Source of the DNA: Deltaproteobacteria bacterium
Lineage (GTDB): Bacteria; Myxococcota_A; Polyangia; Polyangiales; Houyiibacteriaceae
Reading direction: 5' to 3'
Assembly: GCA_017644045.1 (NCBI GenBank)
Contig: JAEPMI010000002.1
Location: forward strand, 323,026 to 387,025
DNA: 64,000 bases
Of the stretch, positions 53,661-62,100 are shown in pieces; the stretch's first letter is position 1; every line of letters starts with the position of its first letter. A model generated the notes under the pieces. That model had not been told where the DNA came from and searched no databases. It saw only the letters and a program-made list of their open reading frames with translations. Position numbers and translations under genes: made by a program.

Positions 53661-54800
53661 GTGCGTCTTCGCTTCGTCGAGAGCCTGAACGAGCTCGAGC
53701 CCACCGCCTGGGACGCGCTCACCGGGGCGGATGACCCCTTCGTCGAGCACGCCTTCCTGCACACCCTCGAGCGCTCGGGGTCGGTGGGCGCCGGGAGCGG
53801 CTGGGAGCCGACCCACGCGACCGTCTGGGACGGTGACACTCTGGTCGGGGCGCTGCCGCTCTATCTGAAGGACCAGAGCTACGGCGAGTACATCTTCGAC
53901 TGGGGCTGGGCCGACGCGGCGCACCGCGCCGGCATCCGCTACTACCCGAAGCTGGTCTCGATGGTCCCGTTCACGCCAGCGACGGGTCGCCGCTTCCTGG
54001 TGGCCGAGGGCGCGGACCACGAGGCGGTGGTCGGCGAGCTGCTCGAGGGCGTGCGTGGGCTCGCGGAACGAATGGGCGTGTCCAGCGTCCACCTGAACTT
54101 CCTCACCGACGACGAGCGACGGCTCGCCGCGGACCACGGCTTCATGTCCCGGCGCACGCTGCAGTTCCACTGGCAGGCCGCGGGCGACACGACGTTCGAC
54201 GACTTCCTGGGTCGGTTCCGCTCGTCGATGCGCAAGAAGACCCGCAAGGAGCGCCGGGTGGTCGCAGAGTCCGGCCTCGAGGTGCGCGCGCTCAGCGGCG
54301 ACGACCTGACCCCGGAGGTCTGGGAGACCATGCGTCGCTTCTACCGGGACACCTGCAACCGGAAGGGCGCGATCCCCTACCTGACCAACCGCTTCTTCGA
54401 CCTCGCACCGGACACGCTCGACCGCGCGGTCATCGTGATGGCCTTCGATCCCGAGCAGGACTCGGAGCCGGTCGCCGCGAGTCTGGCCTTCGAGAAGGGC
54501 GCGCACCTCTACGGCCGCTACTGGGGCTGCTCGGAGGACCACGAGATGCTCCACTTCGAGCTCTGCTACTACCAGCTCATCGAGCGCGCGATCGCGTCGG
54601 GCAGGTCGCGCTTCGAGGCCGGTGCGCAGGGCACTCACAAGCTACGCCGCGGGCTGATGCCAGTGTCGATCCACAGCGCACACTGGCTGCGGCACCCCGC
54701 GCTCGCCGAGGCGGTCAGCGAGTTCCTCATCCACGAGGCGATGTCGACCGAGCGGCAGATCGAAGCCCTCGCCGACCACGGTCCCTTCCGAAGGGATTGA
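53661..54800 (+). CDS. FemAB/GNAT-like acyltransferase (DUF482)
   Basis: A 379-residue soluble protein of the PF04339/DUF482 group, related to GNAT and FemAB transferases. Family regions include DDPFVEHAFLHTLERSG, the YGEYIFDWGWADAA segment, a GAIPYLTNRFFD stretch and the C-terminal GAQGTHKLRRGLMPV. FemAB-like members add amino acids to peptidoglycan precursors; the substrate here is unknown. It starts at GTG 53661. The next gene converges with it with 10 bases between. Confidence 0.88.
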   Translation: MRLRFVESLNELEPTAWDALTGADDPFVEHAFLHTLERSGSVGAGSGWEPTHATVWDGDTLVGALPLYLKDQSYGEYIFDWGWADAAHRAGIRYYPKLVSMVPFTPATGRRFLVAEGADHEAVVGELLEGVRGLAERMGVSSVHLNFLTDDERRLAADHGFMSRRTLQFHWQAAGDTTFDDFLGRFRSSMRKKTRKERRVVAESGLEVRALSGDDLTPEVWETMRRFYRDTCNRKGAIPYLTNRFFDLAPDTLDRAVIVMAFDPEQDSEPVAASLAFEKGAHLYGRYWGCSEDHEMLHFELCYYQLIERAIASGRSRFEAGAQGTHKLRRGLMPVSIHSAHWLRHPALAEAVSEFLIHEAMSTERQIEALADHGPFRRD

Positions 54801-54810
54801 GCGCCCGACG

Positions 54811-55635
54811 CTACTCGAGCATCGCCGCGAGGGCGTCGCGCACCACGCGATAGTCGGCCGGCGCGGCCTCGACGAAGTCGTCGGCGTCGAAGATGCCTCG
54901 CATCACCTCGCGCCCCTCGTCGTTCCGGGTCAGCCCGCGGAGCGCACGCCGCATGCTGACCACTTCGCGGGCGCTGGCGATCGGCCCAGCCACCACGACG
55001 TCCGCGGGGATGGGCTCGGACACGAGGAGCACCCGGTAGCGCTCGCCGTCCTGGACGAACGACTGACTCTGCGGCTCACCCTTCTCGTCCACGCGCATGT
55101 AGCTCGCGCCCACGTCGGCGAAGCCGCGACCGACCGCGTGAACCACGGCCGAGTGGCTCCCGAGGAAGAGCTCCTCGGCGAAGACCTCGTGGGGGTGGAG
55201 CCCCGTGGACCGAAGCGCCAGCCGCGGAAAGAGGTGGCCCGAGCAGGAGTCGCGATCGACCCAAGCGACCCTCGCGTCCCGCAGGCTCGTGAGGTCGCGA
55301 ACGCCTTCCACGTCTCGGGTGAAGAGCACCGACCGGTACTGCGTCTCCGTCCCGCGCTGGATGCCGCGCACGATCGTGAGCGGCATCCGGCTCTGCGCGC
55401 GGACGTAGGTCGCCGGCGGCAACCACGCGAAGGCGAGCCCCTCCAGCTCGTCGAGGAGCTCACTGTACGAATCGAAGACGTGCACGCGCGAGGGGCGCCC
55501 GGTCGCGCCCGCCAGGACCCAGCGAAACGCCGAGCGCGCCGCACGACGCGCGGGCCCCATGCCGGCCGGTCCGAGCCCGAAGGTCGCGGTTCCGTCGATC
55601 TCCGCGCTCGGCTCCCCGTCCCGGCTCACGCCCAT
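54811..55635 (-). CDS. PhnD-like binding protein lacking a signal peptide
   Basis: A 274-residue protein matching PhnD-type phosphate/phosphonate-binding proteins (FAWLPPATYVRAQSRMPLTI, LRDARVAWVDRDSCSGHLFP, FLGSHSAVVHAVGRGFADVG). No signal peptide is evident at its start, which is odd for a periplasmic binding protein, and no permease or ATPase genes are nearby. It may act inside the cell as a ligand sensor. The start overlaps the end of the stress-protein gene by TGATG, so both are made together. Confidence 0.8.
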   Translation of the reverse strand: MGVSRDGEPSAEIDGTATFGLGPAGMGPARRAARSAFRWVLAGATGRPSRVHVFDSYSELLDELEGLAFAWLPPATYVRAQSRMPLTIVRGIQRGTETQYRSVLFTRDVEGVRDLTSLRDARVAWVDRDSCSGHLFPRLALRSTGLHPHEVFAEELFLGSHSAVVHAVGRGFADVGASYMRVDEKGEPQSQSFVQDGERYRVLLVSEPIPADVVVAGPIASAREVVSMRRALRGLTRNDEGREVMRGIFDADDFVEAAPADYRVVRDALAAMLE

Positions 55636-56510
55636 CAGTCGTCTCCAGCCAGCGCCGGTGACACGAAGACGGGGACGTCGCCGGCATGCCGGATGACTCG
55701 CTCCGTCTGACTCCCCAGGAAGAAACGGCGGAGCGCATCGCGCGGCCGCCCGCCACTTCGAGCGGCGACCGCGATCCCGGCGCCGCGCTTCTTCGCTTCG
55801 GCCAGTAGGACCGCTGCCGGCGCTCCGCTCGCGACGTGTGGCTCGACCGGCACCCCGAGGTCCAGCGTGAGCCGAGCGAGCTCCTTGCGCGTGGCGGCGT
55901 CGGTGGCCGCGATCAGCGCGGCCGCTTCTTCGCCGGCGTCCCCGTCGAGCTCGGGCAGCTCCGGGAGCACTCGCGTCACGACCAAGCTGCTCTCGGTCGC
56001 GGCGGCCAACGCACCGATGTCCTTCAGCAGCGCCGGGACGCGCTCGTCGTGAGCGACGCCGACCACCCACGGGAGCTTGGCGAAGCTCGGCGGATCGTGC
56101 GGCGCCGCGACGAGCACCGGGCAGTGAGCGTGGCTGGCCACCCGCCGGGAGGTGGTCCCGAGACCGCTGGCGTGCGGCCCGACGACCACCAAGCGCGCGT
56201 GGGACTCCTCGGCGTTGGCGACCAGTTGCTCCCAGGGGCGTCCGGTGAGCACGACTCGCTCCGTCTCGATGCCGAGCGCGTCGGCCAGGTGCGCGAGCTG
56301 GTCCTCGTGCGCCGCACGACGCGCGTCGAGTCGCGCATGGAACGCGGCCGCCGCGTCGCGGACGCTCTCGGGGAACGCCTCGAGCGACTGGTGCTCCGCG
56401 TCGTCGACGTGCACCAGCCGGAGGGCCTGCCCGGTGACCCGCGCGAGCGCCGCCGCCCAACGGGCCGCAAACTCCCCGCTCGGGCCCAGATCCGTGCCAC
56501 AGACGATCAT
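55635..56510 (-). CDS. Universal stress protein with two UspA domains
   Basis: A 291-residue cytoplasmic protein with two UspA domains in tandem (about 1-140 and 145-290). The second has a nucleotide-binding loop ending in FFLGSQTERVIRHAGDVPVFV; the first reads VVVGPHASGLGTTSRRVASH. It is coupled to the PhnD-like gene (TGATG). Double-domain Usp proteins often bind ATP and work in stress responses; the trigger here is not visible. Confidence 0.92.
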   Translation of the reverse strand: MIVCGTDLGPSGEFAARWAAALARVTGQALRLVHVDDAEHQSLEAFPESVRDAAAAFHARLDARRAAHEDQLAHLADALGIETERVVLTGRPWEQLVANAEESHARLVVVGPHASGLGTTSRRVASHAHCPVLVAAPHDPPSFAKLPWVVGVAHDERVPALLKDIGALAAATESSLVVTRVLPELPELDGDAGEEAAALIAATDAATRKELARLTLDLGVPVEPHVASGAPAAVLLAEAKKRGAGIAVAARSGGRPRDALRRFFLGSQTERVIRHAGDVPVFVSPALAGDD

Positions 56511-56611
56511 GCCGCGAGAATATCAGCTCGGGCGCTTCGGACCAGGGACAACCGCGTCCGCGAAACGGTCTGGGGCATGACCGCCGCCCAGGGCTGCGGC
56601 ATGCTGCATGG

Positions 56612-57256
56612 GTGAGCAACGCGGCCACGATCCTCCTCGAGCTCCTTCAGAAGGTCGACGCGGAGCGACTCGAGGTCTTCCTCGACCCGCACGTGATGCT
56701 GCATCTGCTCGAGACCACCGGCACCGACGGCGACGCGCTTCGGACGCGGCTCGAAGGCGGCGAGAAGCCAGGCGCGCTCCTGCTCTCTCTCCTCGAGCGA
56801 CATTCGGCCGACGAGCTCTGGGCGATGATCCCGGAAGAGCTCCGCGAGCACACGCTCGGAAAGGTGCGCGCTCAGAGCGCGCGTACGGAGAAAGACGAGA
56901 AGAAGAAGCTCGCACCGATGGTGCTCGGGTTGGTCGGCGCGATCCTGCCGACGATGATCGCGCTCGGCACCTTCCCCGAGTGGGGCAGCGGTACCAGCTT
57001 CGGCTGGCTGCTCTTTGCCGGGGTGGTCAGCGGTGCCGCGGGCGCGTGGGCGAAGCCGAACGATCGGCTCGCGGCGGCGATCGCCACTGCGGCAGGATCG
57101 GTGGTGTCGGTGGTGACCGGACTGTTGATCGCGCCCTACGTGAGCGGCTTCTATCGGCTCGGTGTGCTCGCCGCGCTCGCGCCCGGCGCCCTGGTGATGG
57201 GACTGCTCTGGCTCGGGCTCACGTGGCACCGCCGGACCGAGCCGGCGTCGTTCTGA
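56612..57256 (+). CDS. Hypothetical membrane protein
   Basis: A 214-residue protein. A soluble helical region of about 95 residues (LEVFLDPHVMLHLLE and a charged KDEKKKL stretch) is followed by about four membrane helices (VLGLVGAILPTMIALG, WLLFAGVVSGAAGAWA, AAGSVVSVVTGLLIA, LAALAPGALVMGLLWLGL). No family was recognised. It starts at GTG 56612 and is tail-to-tail with the methyltransferase gene, two bases apart. Confidence 0.78.
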   Translation: MSNAATILLELLQKVDAERLEVFLDPHVMLHLLETTGTDGDALRTRLEGGEKPGALLLSLLERHSADELWAMIPEELREHTLGKVRAQSARTEKDEKKKLAPMVLGLVGAILPTMIALGTFPEWGSGTSFGWLLFAGVVSGAAGAWAKPNDRLAAAIATAAGSVVSVVTGLLIAPYVSGFYRLGVLAALAPGALVMGLLWLGLTWHRRTEPASF

Positions 57257-57258
57257 CC

Positions 57259-58149
57259 TCAGCGGCGCGTCGCGACGAAGAGCGTCTCGCCGGTCGGGAG
57301 CGTGCGCTGGTCGTGGATGGCGGGAACGAGCCCCGCGTGCCGCGCCGCTCGGTAGAGGTGACCGCGGGTCGGATAGATCGGCGTCGACGTCGTGTTCTTC
57401 GCATCGGTCGGCAGAAGGGCCCGCCGACCGCGGAGCTGATAGGCGAGCGTGTTCGCGATGGCCGTCAGGTCGTACTTGAGCGTGCCGAGGCTCCGATCGC
57501 GCGCGAAGCGGACGACGGTCTCTCCGGCAAAGGGGAAGAAGGTGTTCCCCACCACGATCAGCCGACCGGAGGGACGGAGCACCCTCGCCATCTCGGTCAA
57601 CGCCCGGTCGACGCGCATGTACTGGTGCGCCGAGTAGCAGAGCACGGTGTCGAAGCTCGCCTCGTCGAAGGGGAGCTCCCGTCCCCATCCCTCCACGACC
57701 TCCGGCTCCGGCAGCCCGGCCATCGCGGCGAGCATCGGCGACATCTGGCGGTAGAGCGGCATCGGCTCGACGCCGACCAGCCGGTGCGGGATGCCGCTGA
57801 GCGAGAGCAGGTTGCACCCACCACCCGAACCGACCTCCAGGACGTCCTTGCCGGCGAAGCGCGGGCGCGCGAGCACGGGGGAGAGCTCCTCGCTGGGCAG
57901 CCTCCGGCCACGCTCCTCCCAGAAGACGAACTCGCGCAGTGGGTCCTTCACCTGGTTGCCGAGCGCGGTCGGCTGACCGTTCTCATCGAGCCAGCGGAGC
58001 GCGATGGCACGACGAAGGCTGAGCTCGTCCTCGACCGGCCGGCCGAGGGCGACGGCGAACATCGCCCGCGCGAGCTCGGGACCGGCGCTGCTCCGGAGGG
58101 CCCGGTCGGCGGCGGCGTGCTCGGCCTCTGTGAGCTCCCCCAAGCTCAC
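57259..58149 (-). CDS. SAM-dependent methyltransferase
   Basis: A 296-residue class I methyltransferase. The SAM-binding motif is VLEVGSGGGCN, with an acidic residue in GVEPM and a DTVLCYSAHQYM region, after an N-terminal helical part of about 100 residues. It starts 4 bases after the glycosyltransferase gene and reads with the PKS, so it is a candidate tailoring enzyme of the polyketide. The methyl acceptor is not indicated. Confidence 0.9.
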   Translation of the reverse strand: MSLGELTEAEHAAADRALRSSAGPELARAMFAVALGRPVEDELSLRRAIALRWLDENGQPTALGNQVKDPLREFVFWEERGRRLPSEELSPVLARPRFAGKDVLEVGSGGGCNLLSLSGIPHRLVGVEPMPLYRQMSPMLAAMAGLPEPEVVEGWGRELPFDEASFDTVLCYSAHQYMRVDRALTEMARVLRPSGRLIVVGNTFFPFAGETVVRFARDRSLGTLKYDLTAIANTLAYQLRGRRALLPTDAKNTTSTPIYPTRGHLYRAARHAGLVPAIHDQRTLPTGETLFVATRR

Positions 58150-58153
58150 GGCG

Positions 58154-59113
58154 CTACCTCGGGAGGATCTCGCGCGCAGCGCGACGCAGGGAATGGTTCA
58201 GGAGCCCACTGAGGAAGCGGGGCGGATCCTCGTCGGCCTTACCCTGGAGCCGGCGGCGCAGCTGCCACACCGACGAGCCGAGCACCCGGCTCGCGGTCGC
58301 GGCGGCGAGGTAGGCGCGGCCGTGGTTCTTGGCGAAGTAGTGCCGGCGCGAGTCGAACCAGTAGTCGGGGACCTTGTCCCAGCGCTTCATGCCGGTGGAG
58401 GCGCTGCCCACGTGGGCGACCTCGCTCTCTCGCACGTAGACCGTCTTCCAACCGGCCTCGGCGGCGCGGTGACAGAGATCGGTCTCCTCGAAGTAGAGGA
58501 AGAAGGATTCGTCGAAGAGCCCGATCTGCTCGAGCACCTCGCGGCGGAACATCATGCTCGCGCCGGCGAGCCAGTCGACCTGGGTGGTGTGCTCGGGGAT
58601 CCCCATCGGGACCACGAAGTCGCCGAGGGCGCGGCTGATCACGCCGAGGCGGAGCGAGCCTTCGAGCTCGGACTGGATCGAGGGAAAGCGAAACGCGGTG
58701 CAGTGCGGCTCTCCGTCGACGCCGTAGATGTAGCTGCCGACGATCCCCACCGAGGGGTTGGCGTCGAGGTGATCGACCAGGTGCCGGAGCGCGCGCTCCT
58801 GAGGGAACGCATCCGAGTTGAGGATGTAGAGGTACTCGGGCGGGTCGTCGCTCTTCAGCGCTCGGCGCAAGCCCACGTTGTTGCCCGAGCCGAAGCCACC
58901 GTTGTGGCCGGATTGCACGACGGTGATGCGATCGTCGCCACGCTCGGCGACGGCCTCACGGAGGGCTTCTTCGCTCCCGTCCTGCGAGTCGTTGTCGACC
59001 AGGGTGATCGCCCAGGAGTCGCCGATGCCCTCGAGAGAGAGCACCAGCGCCTCGAGCGCATCGAGGGTCATCGCCGGCGTGCGCCAGTTGAGGAGGACCG
59101 CGTGGACTTTCAT
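58154..59113 (-). CDS. Family 2 glycosyltransferase
   Basis: A 319-residue GT2 enzyme resembling rhamnosyltransferases (VLLNWRTPAMTLDALEAL, TLVDNDSQDGS, LNSDAF as the DxD-like site, LAGASMMFRREVLEQIGLFDESFFLYFEE). There is no membrane helix. It follows the PKS stop by a single base and precedes the methyltransferase, so one operon is likely and the sugar would be added to the released product. The alternative is a role in the cell envelope. Confidence 0.92.
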   Translation of the reverse strand: MKVHAVLLNWRTPAMTLDALEALVLSLEGIGDSWAITLVDNDSQDGSEEALREAVAERGDDRITVVQSGHNGGFGSGNNVGLRRALKSDDPPEYLYILNSDAFPQERALRHLVDHLDANPSVGIVGSYIYGVDGEPHCTAFRFPSIQSELEGSLRLGVISRALGDFVVPMGIPEHTTQVDWLAGASMMFRREVLEQIGLFDESFFLYFEETDLCHRAAEAGWKTVYVRESEVAHVGSASTGMKRWDKVPDYWFDSRRHYFAKNHGRAYLAAATASRVLGSSVWQLRRRLQGKADEDPPRFLSGLLNHSLRRAAREILPR

Positions 59114-59114
59114 G

Positions 59115-62100
59115 TCAGGCGTTTACCGGGCTGGCGGAGGCTCGTCGAGCGCTCGATGCGCGAGGGGTGTTCCGATCGATCCCGTCGAGGATCTCGCGGA
59201 GGGTCGAGGCGAGCACGCGCACGTTCGGCTCGAGGACCATCGAGTCGTGGTCGCCAGGCACGACGTGCACGCGCACGTCGTCGCAGTAGTGGCTCCAGCC
59301 GTTGTCCTCGTAGACGTACTCGCGGTCGTGGTTGAGGATCCGCCCGGGCCCGAGCACGTAGGCTTCCTCCAGCGGCGGGCGGAAGAGCTCGATCGGGCCC
59401 TCCCACTTCGGGATCTCGTAGCGGGCCAGCGCGCGCCGGAAGGCGGCCTCGATCGCCTCGTCGTGGAATTCGGTGTTCGGGGCCTCTTCCGGCTCCTCGA
59501 AGCGCTTGCGCAGCTTACCAATCTCCCACTCGACGCGGCTCGACGCCCACTCCACCAGGTAACCGGCGCCCTTCTGCTCGAGGCGCTGGGTCTGGATGGC
59601 GATGCGGTCCTTGAGCGAGAGCGGCTCGGGCAGGAGCGCCGCCGGTGTGTCGAGCATGACGAGCAGGCCGACCTCTTCGCCGGCGGCCTTCAGCTGCCGG
59701 CCCATCTCCAGCGCGGTGTAGCCGCCACCGGAGAAGCCGCCGAGCAGGTAGGGCCCCTTCGGGCAGACCTGGCGGATCTCCTTCAGGTAGTCGGTCGCCG
59801 CCTCCTCGAAGGTCTCGTGCGGGTCCTCGTTGCCGTAGAGGCCACGAGCCTGCAGCCCATAGAAGGGCCGGTCGCTGCCGACGAGGTGCGCGAGGTGCCG
59901 CAGGTTGAGCACGTTGCCGAACATGCCGGCGACCAGGAAGAACGGGATGCGGTCGCCGCCCTCCCCCGGATGCATCGGCACGAGGTGCGTGAAGCGGCGC
60001 TTGGGCGGCGCCTTCGCGGCGGGCTTGGCCTCGGCCGCGCCGTTGCTGCCCGCGCTGACGCCGGCGTCCTCGATGAGCCCCGCGCACGCGCGAATGGTCG
60101 GCGCCTCGAAGAGCACGCTGATGGGGAACTCGACCTTGTAGGCCTTCTTCACCATCGCGAAGAGACGAACGGCGATGAGCGAGTGGCCGCCGAGGTCGAA
60201 GAACGAGTCCTCCACGCCGACCTGATCGACCCCGAGGAGCTCCTCCCAGAAGCCGACCAGCGTGCGCTCGATGTCGTTCGCAGGCTCGACGTAGTCGCTG
60301 TCGAGCTCCGGTCGCGCGAACTTCGCGCTCGAGGGTGTGCCCTCGGCCAGGCTCTCGCCCGCCTGGGCGATGAGGCCCTGCAGATCGAGGCTGGTCGCGA
60401 AGATTTCGGGGAGCGGGTCCTTCGAGCGGAGCCGCGCGAGCACTCGCAGGAGCGCGTCGCCGCCCTCCGTGCGCTCGATGCCGCGCTCGAAGTTCCGCTG
60501 CAGCCGCTGCTCGGCCGGCGAGAGCGGACGGTCCGGGTCGGCCTCGGGCGCCTTGTCGAACTCGACCTCGGCGCGGGTGGGCGCCTTGGCCATCGCGAAG
60601 CCGGCGTCGGCCTCGAGCCGGCGAATGGCGAAGCGCTCGACCTCGAGGAGCACGTTGCCGGCGCCGTCGGTGAGCGTGACGTCGAAGAGCGCGAAGTCGT
60701 CCGTCGAGGTGTTCGAGCCGGCGCTGCGCACCCAGCTGAAGACCTCGCGCGGGAGCGGCGCGTGCACGCGGATGCGCTCGTAGCTGACCGGGACCCAGAC
60801 GTGGGTCGGGCGGTAGCCGTCGATGAGGCCCATCGCGTAGCCGGTGGCGAGATCGAGGAGCGCCGGATGGAGCGCCCAGCCCTCCTTCAGGTCGCCCGCG
60901 AACTCGTCCTGGAGCGCGAGCCGACCGTAGGCCTCGCCCTCGCCGTAGCGCTCCTCGCGGAGCACGCGCCAGCGCGGACCGAAGCGAAGGTGCTCCTCCT
61001 GCGGCGAGCGGAGGCCCTTCTCGTCCATGCGGACGTTTTTGGCACAGCGCTCGCGGAGCGCGCCGAGGTCGAGCGGCTCGGCGGTGGTGCGGTCGGTGAT
61101 CGACACCTCGGCCTGCGCGTGGAGCTGCCAGGCGGCGCGGCCTTCGACCACGCACGCCGAGCGGACCTCGACCCGGTAGCCCTCGTCGCTACGACGCGCC
61201 TTGAGGCGAACCTCTCTCGTCTCTCCGTCGCCGATCTGCAGCGGTCGGAGGAAGTAGAGGTCCTTGATGGTGAAGTCGGTGCCCTCGCCGAGCTCGCGCA
61301 TGCCCTGGGTGATCAGGTCCACGATGCCGGTGCCGGGGATCAGCGCGGGGCCGGTGCCCTCGTCGCCGATCGGGCGAACGCGGTGCTCGTTCAGCAGCCA
61401 GTGGCTGTCCGGCGAGAGCTTCGCGAAGAGGTGGGTGAGGCCCTGCGCGTCGCGGACCCGGCCCTGGAAGAAGGGGCCGTCCGTTTCCGGGAGCGACTCG
61501 GGACCGGCGCTCAGATCGGTGCGCTCGAAGGCCTCGGCGGCCATGCCGACGTCGCGCCAGATGCCCCAGTGGAGCGAGGTGAGCTTCGGGCCGTCGGCGT
61601 CGCGGTGCTGCGCGGCGAAGGCGTCGAGGAAGGCGTTGGCCGCGACGTAGTCCACCTGGCCAGGCGGCGCGATGGCGGTCGAGGTCGACGAGTAGAGGAC
61701 CGCGAAGTCGCAGTCGCTGGCGTGCGGCGCCTCGGCGAGGAGCTCGCCGAGCACCATCGTGCCGTGGACCTTCGGTGCGAAGACCTCTTCGATGGCCGAG
61801 AGGCTCTTCACCTGCAGGAGCTCGTCGCGGACGACACCGGCGGTGTGGACCACGCCACGGATCGGACCGTGAGCGTCGCGCACCTTGGCGAAGAGCTCGC
61901 GGATCTGCGCGACGTTGGTCACGTCGGCGCGCTCGACCACGACGGTCGCGCCCAGCGCGCCGAGCTCCCGAACGCGCGCGATCTTGAGCGAGGTCGGGTC
62001 GGTGTCGCCGTGCTCGGCGATGTAGGCGTCCCAGCTCTCCGCGTCGGGGAGGCCGGAGCGGCCGACCAGCACGAGCGTCGGCGACTTCACGCTGTTGGCG

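Noticed and set aside
53559-53728. A small acidic reading frame (MNPIVDMDMDSDSSNEWV...) upstream of the FemAB-like gene, considered as a peptide precursor
   Set aside because: It has no clear ribosome site, runs into the next gene in another frame and shows no maturation or transport genes near it. It may be chance.
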